From Streptomyces poriferorum (GTDB lineage: Bacteria > Actinomycetota > Actinomycetes > Streptomycetales > Streptomycetaceae), in contig NZ_JAELVH010000082.1 of the NCBI RefSeq assembly GCF_019399235.1, positions 1-46,215 of the forward strand: DNA of 46,215 bases, given 5' to 3'. The stretch's first letter is position 1; the number at the start of each line of letters is the position of its first letter. Below are positions 16,301 to 24,494 of the stretch, in pieces. A program made the position numbers and the translations under genes. The notes under the pieces are model-generated. The model ran no database searches and was not told the origin of the DNA. It saw only the letters and a program-made list of their open reading frames with translations.

Positions 16301-19300
16301 TGCCGGCGCGTGGTCGGCCCGGTGAGCCGGAACGCGAGACCGATGGAGTGCGCCGCGCTCGGGGTGCCGTGCTGGGCCGCGCGCAGCAGCCGGACCACAT
16401 CACGGGTGGCCGGCTTCAGTTCGGCCTCGGGCACCGCCTGGTCGTCGCCTGCCTCGGTCCGCCCGGCGGGCTCCGGGGAGGTGGCCCGCCCGGCCAGCGC
16501 CGCGTACAGCTCCTTGGCGAGAGCGTGACTGTCGGCCGCGGAGAACATCGCCGAGGCGGCCAGCTCGACCCCGGCCTCACGGCTGAGCGTGTTGCGCAGC
16601 CGTACGATCATGAGGGAGTCGAGCCCTAGTTCCTTCAGGCCTCCAGCCGGGACGTCCGTGGCGGTGTGACCCGTCAACTCACCGATCCTGGAGCGCACAT
16701 GGGCTTCGAGGAAGGCGATCTGCTCCTCCTCCGTCCCAGCGGCCGGCATCCGGTCGGGCAACATCCCGGAGGCGTCCCGCAGTCCGGTGGGAGGCGCGAT
16801 AACGCCGTGCAGGAGCGGACGCGAGCGGGCCAGGCCCGGGTCGCGGGCGAACGCCTCCCGGTCGAGCGAGAGCGGCACCAGCTGTCGCCGGGCGGTGGGC
16901 AGCACCCGGTCGAACAGCTCGCCGCCCTGCTGCGAGGAGAAGGCCACGAGCCCCGACCCGCCGGCCGCGGCCGTGCGCGTCGCCGATGCGGCGACCAGGC
17001 CGGCCTCCGCCCAGATACCCCAGTCGAGGCTCAGGGCCGGCCGCCCGGCGAGCGCGAGATGGTGCGCCCAGGCGTCCATGAAGGCGTTCGCCGCGGAGTA
17101 CGGGCCCTGACCGGCCGAGCCGAGCAGGCCGGCCGCCGACGAGAACAGGACCAGCGACTCCGCTTCGGGCACCAGCTCGGTCAGCAGCGCGGTGCCGAGC
17201 ACCTTGGGTGCCAGCACGCGTCCGATGCGCTCCGGCGTCAGGCCGGGCAGCGTGGCGTCGTCGAGCACACCGGCGGCATGGATGACACCGGTGACCGGAC
17301 CGCAGGCCGCACGCAGCGCGTCGAGGGCAGCTCGCAGGCCCTCCCGGTCGGCGACATCGGCCCGTACGAGCCGGACGGTGACCCCGTCCTCCCGCAGCGC
17401 GGCTATCCACCGTGCCGTGCCCGCATCGGGTGTGCCCCGGCTCAACAGGGCCAGCCGGCGAACCCCTTGACGAACCAGGCGGCCGGCCACGACCCGGCCG
17501 AGGCCGCCGAGACCGCCGGTGATCAGATACGTGCCGTCGGGCCGGACCGCTCCCGGGCCCGACCGGTCGGGGCTCGTGTGCACCAGCCTCGGCACGAGCC
17601 GGCCGCTGTCCCGAAGGGCGACGAGACGTTCGTCGTCCGCGTGCCACAGCTGGGTCCACAGCGCTTCCTCGCCCCCGTGGGCCGGCAGGTCGATCAGCGT
17701 GGTGTCCAGCTCCGGATGCTCCTGCGCCACCGTGGTTCCGAAACCCCAGCCGAGCGCCTGCTGAGGATGGGTCACATCCGTGCTGCCGGTGGCGGCCTGG
17801 CTGCCGCGGGTCACCAGGAACAGGCGCGGGGACCGGCCGTGCGAGCGTTCCACGAGCGCCCGGACCAGGTTCAGGGTGCTGACGCAGCACAGCCGGGCGG
17901 CCTCCGCCGCCGTCGCGTCCGAGTCGACCAACGGGGCGTCCAGCCCTGCCAGATGGACCACCCGCTCAGGCGGCTCCGCGGCGAAGGCCTCGTCGAGCAG
18001 CCGTGCCAGCTGCCGCGGGTCCTGTGGGTCGGCCGTGCAGCGCCCCGGCGCGTCGACGGCGTAGGCCCCGCCCGCACGGACGACCACGTGCGGGGTGGTG
18101 CCGAGGCGGCGGGAGAGGTCGTCCGCCACGCCCGAGTCGTCGGCCAGGATCAGCCAGCTTCCCCGGGCCGGCTGCTCCCGCGCGGCGGGCCGGGGCTGCC
18201 AGCACACCTCGAAGAGTGCTCCGTCCAGCGGGGACAGCGCGGCCAGCTCGAACTCCGCTATCTCCAGCACGGTTTGCCCGTCCCGGTCGAGGAGGTGCAG
18301 GTCGAGCGTGACGGTGTCCCCGTCCACGGCACGCAGCCGGCAGGCCGCCCAGACGGGTGCGGTACGCCGTCCGGTGAAGCGCAGGCGCCCGGTCCTGCGC
18401 GGCACGAAGGCCCGGCCCGAGGGGGCGTCCCCCACCAGAGCGGCGGTGTGGAAGGCCGCGTCGAGAAGCGCGGGGTGCAGCAGATGCCCCGCGCCGGGTG
18501 TCCTCGCCAGCCGTCCGAGCGCCCGGGTCCGTCCGCTCCAGCCCTCCTCCAGGAGGCGGAAGGACGGCCCGTAGTCGATCCCGAGAGCCGCCAGACCGGC
18601 ATAGGTACCGGGCACGTCCGCCGGCTCGGCGCAGTGTTCCCGCAGCTCGGACAGGGACATGGCGGCGTCCGCCCCGGCCCCGGCGGTCAGGGGTACGGCC
18701 CGGCCGCCGGCATGCCGTACCCAGGGCGTCCGCCGGTCACCGGTCCGCCGCGAGGCGATGGCGAAGTCCCGGACGCCGTGCGCGTCGGCGGGCCGCAGGA
18801 CCAGTTGCAGCCGGACGGGCAGGTCCGCCTCCAACGGGAGCGGTTCCTCGAACACGACGTCAGCCAGCTGGACTTCGGCCGTCTCCTGGAGCGATGACGC
18901 CGCTTCGAGAGCCATTTCGAGAAAGGCGGCGGCGGGCAGCCGGACGGTCCCGGCGACCTGGTGGCCGGTCAGGTAGGCGAACCGCGGATCGCGCAGGTCG
19001 ACCAGGGTGTCGAAGAGGTGCCGGTCCGGCTCGTCGCTGGACTCGACGTGTACGTCGACGAGTGGCGTCCCGTCCCAACCGGCCGGACCTGACGGTGCGG
19101 CCTCGGTCCAGTGGCGTCGCGCGTCCCAGGCGTACGTCGGCAGGTCCGCCGCGGGTCCGCCGGGCACGAGGCGCCGCCAGTTGATCTCCACGCCCGCGGC
19201 GTGCAGTTCGGCCGCGGCCCGGTCCAGGCAGGCGGGCCCGTCCTCGTCACGCAGCAGGGAGCCGACGGCGAGCAGGTCGCGGCCGGTCTCCTCGACGACG

Positions 19301-22300
19301 GCCCGGGTGGCGGTGACCAGCGCCGGGTGCGGGCTCAGCTCGACGAAGTGCCGGTAGCCGTCGGCCGCCATGCGCGCGACGGTGCGGGCGTAGCGGACGG
19401 GCTCGCGCAGGTTGCGGTACCAGTAGCCGGCCTCCAGCGGCTCGTCGGGGACCGGTCCGGCCAGGACCGTGGAGTACCAGGCGATGGGTGTGGGGTGGGT
19501 GGTGATGCCTTCCAGGTCGGCGAGGAGGGACGCGCGCACGGGCTCGACCTGCGCGCTGTGCGAGGCGTAGTCGACGGCCAGCCGGCGGACGAACACTTGC
19601 TCCCGTTCCAGCCCGGCGAGGAGGGCCTCCAGCGGCTCCGTGTCACCGGCCACCACCGTCGACGTACCGCTGTTGACCGCGGCCACGGACAGCCGCCCGT
19701 CCCACTCCGCCAGGCGCGCCTCGACGTCCGCCTGCGGCAGGGTCACCACGGCCATCCCGCCGCTACCCGCAAGCGACGTCAGGGCCTGGGCGCGCAGCGC
19801 CACCACGGCCGCCGCGTCGTTCAGACCGATCGCTCCGGCCACGCAGGCCGCGGCGGCCTCGCCCTGGCTGTGGCCCACGACGGCGTCCGGCCGTACCCCC
19901 CGGGCCCGCCACACCGCCGCGAGCGAGACCATGACGGCGAACAGCGCCGGCTGGACGACATCGACCCGGTCGAGCGACGGCGCCCCGGCGTCACCGCGCA
20001 GCACCGCGAGGACGGACCACCCGGTGTGGGGGCGCAGTGCGGCGTCGCAGCGGTCGATCTCGTCGGCGAACAGCGGGGACCGGTCGAGCAGATCTCGCGC
20101 CATCCCGGTCCACTGGCTGCCCTGACCGGGGAAGACGAAGGCCACCTTGCCCCGGGCGAGCGGCTGCCGGGGCGCACTGACCAGTTCCGGCGCGGCCTCT
20201 CCGGCGGCCAGGGCACGCAGCCCGCTCAGCAGTTCTTCCCGCCGACGCGCGACGACGACCGCGCGCTGCTCGAAGTGCGTGCGGTGGTGCGCGAGGGTCC
20301 GGGCAAGGGCAGGCAACGGCAACGAGGGATCGGCCGTCAGGGCGTCGAGGAGCCGCTCGGCCTGCCCGCGCAGCGCGGGCATCGTGCGGGCCGACAGCGG
20401 GAACAGCACGGCGGGCGGCTCGGGGGCGTCCTGGCCGTCGCCGGACGAGGCCACGGCCCGCGGGTCGTCGCCGGACGAGGGCTTGGCCTCCGCCCCGTCG
20501 CCGGACAAGGCAAGGGCCTGGGCCTGGGCCTGGGCCTGGGCCTGGGCCTGGGCCTGGGCCTCCCGACCGTCGCCGGACAAGGCCAGGGCCTCCGGCGCCT
20601 CTTCGAGGATCACGTGGGCGTTGGTGCCGCTGATGCCGAAGGCGCTGACCCCCGCGCGGCGGGTCCGGGCGCCGCGCGGCCATGGCCGTGAACGGCTGCA
20701 CAGTTCGAGGCCGCCGGCCGCCCAGTCGATCTGCTCGGTCGGGGTCTCGGCGTGCAGCGAGGCCGGCAGCCGTTCGTGCTGCAGCGCCAGCACCGCCTTG
20801 ATGACGCCGCCGATGCCCGCGGCGGCCTGCGCGTGGCCGATGTGGGACTTCAGCGAGCCCACGAGGAGCGGCCGGTCCGCGGGGCGGCCGGAACCGAAGA
20901 CCCGGGCCAGCGCCCGGCCCTCGATGGGGTCGCCCAGCGCGGTGCCCGTGCCGTGCGTCTCGACGTAGTCCAGGTCGCCGGGGAGCAGACCGGCGGCGTC
21001 GAGCGCGGCCCGGACGACTCGCTCCTGCGCCGGGCCGCTGGGGGCGCTCAGCCCCTGGCTGCGGCCGTCCTGGTTGACGGCGGAGCCCCTGATGACCGCG
21101 AGCACCCGGTCGCCGTCGCGTCGCGCGTCGCCGAGCCGTTTCAGCAGCACGAGGCCGCAGCCCTCGCCCCACACGACGCCGTCGGCGTCCTGGGCGAACG
21201 GCCGGCACTGCCCGGACGCCGACAGTCCGCCGAGCCTGCTGAACTCGACATGGCCACGCGGGCTGACCATCAGCGTCGCCCCGCCTGCCAGGGCCAGGTC
21301 GCACGAGCCGTCGAGCAGCGCGCGCGCCGCCAGATGGAGGGCCACCAGCGAGGAGGAGCAGGCGGTGTCGACCGTGAGGGCCGGCCCCTGGAGGCCGAGC
21401 TGGTACGCGATCCGGCCGGAGGCCACGGCGGACGACGTACCGGTGCCGACGTACCCGTCCAGTTGTTCCATCCGGGCCGCACCCAGATATCCGCTCCCGT
21501 ACAGGCCGACGTAGACGCCGGTGGAGCTGCCGTTCAGGGACGCGGGCAGTATCCCGGCCCTTTCGAGCGTCTCCCAGGCGGTCTGGAGCAGCAGCCGCTG
21601 CTGGGGGTCCATCGCGGCCGCCTCCTGGGGCGGGATGCCGAAGAACTCCGCGTCGAAGCGGTCGATGCCGGTGAGGAACCCGCCCCGCAGCGAGTACGCC
21701 TTGCCCACGGCCTCCGGATCGGGGTCGTGGAGCGCCTCGGCGTCCCATCGGCCGGCCGGGGCGTCCGAGACGGCGTCCACGCCGGAGTCCAGCAGCCGCC
21801 ACAGTGCCTGCGGATCCTCAGCGCCGGGAAAGCGGCAGGCCATCGAGACGACCGCCACGGCGTCGGCCTCCGGGGCCACCTGTCCGGCGGGCCCGTGCGC
21901 CGCGGCCGGCCCGGCTGCGGGCGTCTCGCGTGCGGGGACCGGCCGCCCGGCCGCGGACGGCAGGCCGGGTCCGGCGTGCGAGACCGCCCGGGCGATCGAC
22001 GCGATGGTGGGGTGGTCGTAGACGAGTGTCGGGTCCAGCGCTCGGCCGAGAGCCCTGGAGAGGCGCACGCCCAGCGTCATCAACTCGCGCGATCCGAGGC
22101 CGAAGTCGGCCATCGGCCGGTCCAGCCCGACCTGTGCCGGCTCGATGCCGGCCGTACGGGAGACGGCCTCCGCCAGCCATGCCTCGATGTCCTCGGGCGT
22201 GGGGTCGGTGAGGGGGCGCACGGCGGGATCGGCCGGGCTGCCGGACACGCTGTCGGCGGAGCCCCCGGACACGCCGGGCGCGTCGGACACACCGTCAGAC

Positions 22301-22389
22301 GGTGTCTTCAGGAGTGCTCCGGCCGGGGATTCGGCAGGCTCGTTCGCAGGCATCCGGGCACCCGCCTTCGCAGACTCGTTCGCAGGCAT
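13369..22389 (-). CDS. PKS-NRPS hybrid: ACP-KS-AT-DH-KR-ACP-C-FkbH
   Basis: A 3006-residue synthase. Order by residue: ACP (FGLGSRELM, Ser100); KS about 175-600 (VDTACSSS, Cys344, with HGTGT and the KSHIGHAQAAAG His); AT (GHSQGE, Ser841); DH (GHQVAGTVRLP, His1143, and the HPALLDAAFH Asp); KR about 1615-1800 (TGGLGGLG, LDD motif of B type, Tyr1764); ACP (GLDSL, Ser1925); condensation domain (HHAVSD, His2122-2123); and a FkbH/HAD-like domain (VDGDETLWGG, Asp2674 and Asp2676; LYLDDNPAE). YASH at 941-944 in the AT predicts methylmalonyl-CoA. There is no ER, so one round should give an alpha-methyl enoyl chain. The first ACP is the natural acceptor for acyl-AMP made by FAAL1, 87 bp upstream. FkbH domains normally turn 1,3-bisphosphoglycerate into glyceryl-ACP, but the usual CSKN-type motif reads VSNN here. 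The start may be the ATG at 22389 or at 22353. Confidence 0.9.
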   Translation of the reverse strand: MPANESAKAGARMPANEPAESPAGALLKTPSDGVSDAPGVSGGSADSVSGSPADPAVRPLTDPTPEDIEAWLAEAVSRTAGIEPAQVGLDRPMADFGLGSRELMTLGVRLSRALGRALDPTLVYDHPTIASIARAVSHAGPGLPSAAGRPVPARETPAAGPAAAHGPAGQVAPEADAVAVVSMACRFPGAEDPQALWRLLDSGVDAVSDAPAGRWDAEALHDPDPEAVGKAYSLRGGFLTGIDRFDAEFFGIPPQEAAAMDPQQRLLLQTAWETLERAGILPASLNGSSTGVYVGLYGSGYLGAARMEQLDGYVGTGTSSAVASGRIAYQLGLQGPALTVDTACSSSLVALHLAARALLDGSCDLALAGGATLMVSPRGHVEFSRLGGLSASGQCRPFAQDADGVVWGEGCGLVLLKRLGDARRDGDRVLAVIRGSAVNQDGRSQGLSAPSGPAQERVVRAALDAAGLLPGDLDYVETHGTGTALGDPIEGRALARVFGSGRPADRPLLVGSLKSHIGHAQAAAGIGGVIKAVLALQHERLPASLHAETPTEQIDWAAGGLELCSRSRPWPRGARTRRAGVSAFGISGTNAHVILEEAPEALALSGDGREAQAQAQAQAQAQAQALALSGDGAEAKPSSGDDPRAVASSGDGQDAPEPPAVLFPLSARTMPALRGQAERLLDALTADPSLPLPALARTLAHHRTHFEQRAVVVARRREELLSGLRALAAGEAAPELVSAPRQPLARGKVAFVFPGQGSQWTGMARDLLDRSPLFADEIDRCDAALRPHTGWSVLAVLRGDAGAPSLDRVDVVQPALFAVMVSLAAVWRARGVRPDAVVGHSQGEAAAACVAGAIGLNDAAAVVALRAQALTSLAGSGGMAVVTLPQADVEARLAEWDGRLSVAAVNSGTSTVVAGDTEPLEALLAGLEREQVFVRRLAVDYASHSAQVEPVRASLLADLEGITTHPTPIAWYSTVLAGPVPDEPLEAGYWYRNLREPVRYARTVARMAADGYRHFVELSPHPALVTATRAVVEETGRDLLAVGSLLRDEDGPACLDRAAAELHAAGVEINWRRLVPGGPAADLPTYAWDARRHWTEAAPSGPAGWDGTPLVDVHVESSDEPDRHLFDTLVDLRDPRFAYLTGHQVAGTVRLPAAAFLEMALEAASSLQETAEVQLADVVFEEPLPLEADLPVRLQLVLRPADAHGVRDFAIASRRTGDRRTPWVRHAGGRAVPLTAGAGADAAMSLSELREHCAEPADVPGTYAGLAALGIDYGPSFRLLEEGWSGRTRALGRLARTPGAGHLLHPALLDAAFHTAALVGDAPSGRAFVPRRTGRLRFTGRRTAPVWAACRLRAVDGDTVTLDLHLLDRDGQTVLEIAEFELAALSPLDGALFEVCWQPRPAAREQPARGSWLILADDSGVADDLSRRLGTTPHVVVRAGGAYAVDAPGRCTADPQDPRQLARLLDEAFAAEPPERVVHLAGLDAPLVDSDATAAEAARLCCVSTLNLVRALVERSHGRSPRLFLVTRGSQAATGSTDVTHPQQALGWGFGTTVAQEHPELDTTLIDLPAHGGEEALWTQLWHADDERLVALRDSGRLVPRLVHTSPDRSGPGAVRPDGTYLITGGLGGLGRVVAGRLVRQGVRRLALLSRGTPDAGTARWIAALREDGVTVRLVRADVADREGLRAALDALRAACGPVTGVIHAAGVLDDATLPGLTPERIGRVLAPKVLGTALLTELVPEAESLVLFSSAAGLLGSAGQGPYSAANAFMDAWAHHLALAGRPALSLDWGIWAEAGLVAASATRTAAAGGSGLVAFSSQQGGELFDRVLPTARRQLVPLSLDREAFARDPGLARSRPLLHGVIAPPTGLRDASGMLPDRMPAAGTEEEQIAFLEAHVRSRIGELTGHTATDVPAGGLKELGLDSLMIVRLRNTLSREAGVELAASAMFSAADSHALAKELYAALAGRATSPEPAGRTEAGDDQAVPEAELKPATRDVVRLLRAAQHGTPSAAHSIGLAFRLTGPTTRRQLAGILARLAGRHAALRTGILNGPGSERQLRVERAPDRPLLRWSDQAPDEEWEAGDRLSELLAPPFDLTAAPLWRFELIDRAGVEQTLLIGAHHAVSDLQSLLLVAAEIDAELSGTPLGDAVSNRDVDLLLAAQAASPDASRSGAGPDGAAAAWRDAFTGSRRLDLTLTRARPEVRSFRSGSLTVEIPEGLMDRVASRARQLGITPAAFCLGALTVLLARERQRDRFVLAVPVDTRIHADAAGAVGFFGVPVPFPAEARPGERIDEVLRRTDGRLERVLAKGAMFSDTLPVLAAQGLHRENAPMVEVYFNYVRSTAELGRLEVLPAGTGHSDLDLMIIMMPDAGRLRFDHNLDIIDGAACAGLAADFLRLLDEAADDPAAPARAALPAPAAAAPHPAVPHLAAPHPAAPSEAGDAGGNEAGNVGGNEARDVGGEAPGTVPGGPPPVRPGSLAVAATFALGDLPLLCEAALADGVSDDPQATAPQVAEAPYHHVLAALKDPSGVFTEASTELGAVLLRASDLERFGPVNDALLDELRTEYAAALRALSERTRLPLIVGFLPSARPDDRHERWEREVASLLSDLPGIAVLHPDDWTRRHAVEDRFDGRTDELAHLPFSPEFQAAVALTVADVATAVRRPPPKVIAVDGDETLWGGVAGESGPESVDLGGARALLARRLLQWRAAGVLLVLVSNNDEDTVRAVLDRPDSLLRAEHFSVLDAGWGRKAGRLEAAARALNLGLDSFLYLDDNPAEIAAMRSALPEVLSVSCPAGGELESFLAVLWPLVPAAATVEDALRAGFYEQERARDAAREQAGFETFLDQLELDLDIRPLEEPGSLRAAQLIRRTNQFTLRARSADGGDLGRWQEQGEVWTVAARDRFGDYGRIGLLALRPDGDRLEVLAWLLSCRVLGRGVEERVLQWLAGRAEGLGCATVRMTADHTPRNVPARRLVAALGGGDPEGRPEAATTPERLRAFRSWRQ
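20515..20562. repeat. GGCCTG hexanucleotide repeat in the KS-AT linker
   Basis: Seven GGCCTG units and a GGCCTC encode an alternating Gln-Ala run on the minus strand. It is flanked by several Ser-Gly-Asp-Gly-type units (repeats of GTCGCCGGAC) between about 20440 and 20590. It lies in the linker after the KS and just before the AT, where length variation is tolerated. Confidence 0.85.
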
Positions 22390-22408
22390 CTGGGCACCCG
22401 TCTTCGCA
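22337..22408. repeat. 36-bp tandem duplication at the PKS start
   Basis: Two 36-bp units (22337-22372 and 22373-22408) differ at a few bases, and each contains an in-frame ATG followed by codons for P-A-N-E. This gives the PKS two nearly identical possible starts (22389 and 22353). The ribosome sites of both are weak. Confidence 0.8.
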
Positions 22409-22476
22409 GGCTCGGTCTCGGGACTTCTTCAGTGCGGGCCGGCATCGCGGGCCGGACAGGACCTCACGGACACGGG

Positions 22477-24324
22477 TCAGGACATCGGGCCGGCCGGACC
22501 GGCGGCCGGCAGCGGCTCACCGACGGTGTCCAGGGTTCCGTCGAGGTAGGCCGTCCTGCAGACCTTGCGCTGGATCTTGCCGCTGGACGTCTTGGGGATG
22601 GTGCCGGGGCGGATCAGGACGGTCTGCCGGAGCGAGAGGCCATGGGCCTCACCGATCACGCCGCGTACCGCCGCCTCGATCTCGGCGCACCGGGAACCTG
22701 TCGTCTCCGTCGTCTCCGCCACGACTACGGGGTGTTCGCCGCCCGTCCCGTCCTCGACGGAGAACGCCGCGATGCAGCCCGGCCGGATCGCCGGATGGGC
22801 CGTCTCCACCGACAGCTCCAGGTCCTGCGGGTAGTGATTGCGCCCGTCGATCACCAGCAGGTCCTTGAGCCGCCCGGTGACGTACAGCTCCCCGTCCCGC
22901 ATGAAGCCCAGATCGCCGGTGCGCAGGAAGCCGTCCCTGCCGTCCTTCAGGCAGGCCCCGAACACCTCCCTGGTCGCCCGGACGTTGCGCCAGTAGCCGC
23001 CCGTGACGCTCTCCCCGGCGACCCAGATCTCACCGATCTCACCCTCGGGGCACTCCTGTTGCCGCTCGCCGTCGGCGATGACGACCGTCAGACCCGCGCC
23101 CGGCGGGCCGCAGCTCACCAGGTCCCCGCCCGCCGCACCGCCCGACCGCGCTTCGGACCCGGGCCGCCCGGCCGTCCTCGGCTCCCGTCCCACCGGCCCG
23201 CCGCTCACCATCAGGGTCGCCTCGGCGAGCCCGTAGCCCGGGTGCAGCGCCTCACGGCGGAACCCGGCCGCGGCGAAGGTGTCGGCGAACCGCCCGAGTG
23301 TCGCGGCCCGTATCGGCTCGGCCGCGTTCAGCGCCACCCGCCACCGGCTGTTCAGCGACACCCTCGGGCGGTTCGCCGACACCTTCGCCGCGGCCCGTAT
23401 CGGCTCGGCCGCGTTCAGCGCCACCCGCCACCGGCTCAGATCGAGGCGGTCGAGGAGCTCGGGGGTGGCATCGCGCAGACACAGTTCGTACGCGAAGTTG
23501 GGGCCTCCGCTGGTGTGCGCCCGGTACCGCGACACCGCGGTCAGCCAGCGCTCGGGCTGCTGGAGGAAGTGCAGCGGGGAGAAGAGCGTGGAAGTCCCGC
23601 CCATGTAGAGGTTGTTCAGTACGGGCGCGATGAGCCCGAGGTCGTGGTAGACGGGAAGCCAGCTGACATAGAGCTCGCCTCCCCACTCCTCGACCGTCTC
23701 GGGCGTGTGCCCCATGCCCCGGGACAGGACGCGCTGGTTGTCCATCAGGTTCCGGTGGGTCACCATCACCCCGCGCGGCGCGGAGGTGGAGCCCGACGTG
23801 TACTGCAGGAAGGCCACCGAGTCGGGCGCGATGTCGCTCTCCCGCCAGGAGGCCTCGGCCTCGTCCGGGATGTCCTCCGTCGCGATGCGGAACGCGGTGT
23901 CGAGTTCCGGCAGTTGGTCGGCCATGGCTTCGAGCGCGGAGAGGATCTGTCCGGTGCCCAGGACCGCCTTGGCGTCCGCGTCGGCGATCAGGCGCCGTAT
24001 CCGCCCGAGGGCGCGCCGGCTCTGCGACCGGCCCTGCGGGGGCAGCCCCGGCACCGCGACGATCCCGGCCGACAGGCAGCCCAGGTAGGCGGCGATGAAC
24101 TCGAGGCCCGGCGGGTAGAGCAGGACGGCCCGGGATCCGGCGAGGCCACGCTCCTGCAGGTGGCCGCCGATCGCCCGGGAACGCCGGGCCAGCCGGCCAT
24201 AGGTCCACTCCTCGGCCCCGCCGTCGCAGTCCCCGTCGGTCAGAAAGCGAAAGGCGACCCTGTCGGGCTGCGCCGACGCCTGCGCCAGCAGCACGTCGAC
24301 CATGGAACGGAACGGCCCGGCCAT
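22477..24324 (-). CDS. Fatty acyl-AMP ligase FAAL1, with an internal 29-residue duplication
   Basis: A 615-residue FAAL, which activates a fatty acid as acyl-AMP and hands it to a carrier protein without CoA. The P-loop is QYTSGSTSAPRGVM (about residue 173). Further motifs are LPVYHDLGLIAPVL, GGPNFAYELC, HPGYGLAEATL, LRTGDLGFM, GRLKDLLVIDGRNHYPQD (typical of FAALs) and the catalytic-Lys motif PKTSSGKIQRK. SRWRVALNAAEPIRAA, containing the FAAL N-x-A-E-P-[IV]-R motif, occurs twice (from about residue 297), separated by a foreign AKVSANRPRVSLN. At DNA level this is an 87-bp fold-back duplication. It may impair the enzyme. The ATG at 24324 has GGAAGG seven bases upstream. It is the first gene of the arm 1 operon and the probable loader of the PKS first ACP. 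Confidence 0.9.
   Translation of the reverse strand: MAGPFRSMVDVLLAQASAQPDRVAFRFLTDGDCDGGAEEWTYGRLARRSRAIGGHLQERGLAGSRAVLLYPPGLEFIAAYLGCLSAGIVAVPGLPPQGRSQSRRALGRIRRLIADADAKAVLGTGQILSALEAMADQLPELDTAFRIATEDIPDEAEASWRESDIAPDSVAFLQYTSGSTSAPRGVMVTHRNLMDNQRVLSRGMGHTPETVEEWGGELYVSWLPVYHDLGLIAPVLNNLYMGGTSTLFSPLHFLQQPERWLTAVSRYRAHTSGGPNFAYELCLRDATPELLDRLDLSRWRVALNAAEPIRAAAKVSANRPRVSLNSRWRVALNAAEPIRAATLGRFADTFAAAGFRREALHPGYGLAEATLMVSGGPVGREPRTAGRPGSEARSGGAAGGDLVSCGPPGAGLTVVIADGERQQECPEGEIGEIWVAGESVTGGYWRNVRATREVFGACLKDGRDGFLRTGDLGFMRDGELYVTGRLKDLLVIDGRNHYPQDLELSVETAHPAIRPGCIAAFSVEDGTGGEHPVVVAETTETTGSRCAEIEAAVRGVIGEAHGLSLRQTVLIRPGTIPKTSSGKIQRKVCRTAYLDGTLDTVGEPLPAAGPAGPMS
23270..23436. repeat. Fold-back duplication in FAAL1: 48-bp direct repeats and 29-bp inverted repeats
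   Basis: Direct repeats at 23302-23349 and 23389-23436 are identical over 48 bp with an 87-bp offset. Between them, 23363-23391 is the exact reverse complement of 23270-23298 (29 bp). A strand switch on an inverted template would produce this arrangement and an in-frame 29-codon insertion. An assembly artefact is the alternative. Confidence 0.9.
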
Positions 24325-24375
24325 CCTTTGTCCTTCCCCCCGGCACGACACATGAACAGCGGACAGCGAACTGAC

Positions 24376-24393
24376 AGCACGATCGTTCGTCCA
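24376..24393. promoter_or_regulatory. Operator-like site B (FAAL1/TetR divergent promoter)
   Basis: AGCACGATCGTTCGTCCA matches site A in the left arm and centre; the right arm is weaker. It lies 52 bp upstream of the FAAL1 start. Confidence 0.65.
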
Positions 24394-24414
24394 TCTACAC
24401 CCTTACATACTGAC

Positions 24415-24432
24415 CGCACGGTCGTCTACTTA
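24415..24432. promoter_or_regulatory. Operator-like site C (FAAL1/TetR divergent promoter)
   Basis: CGCACGGTCGTCTACTTA keeps the left arm and centre (GCACGGTCGT) but has lost the right arm. It is 39 bp from site B in the same promoter gap and 63 bp upstream of the TetR start, so it may be a weak second site or a half-site. Confidence 0.5.
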
Positions 24433-24494
24433 ATCGGTACAATGGACTCCGCGGCGGCACCAAGAGGGTCTGGCCCAGGGGATTGGCAGAGGGC

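Noticed and set aside
20515..20562. Regular repeats considered as a CRISPR array.
   Set aside because: The unit is only 6 bp with no unique spacers, and it is in frame within a PKS linker.
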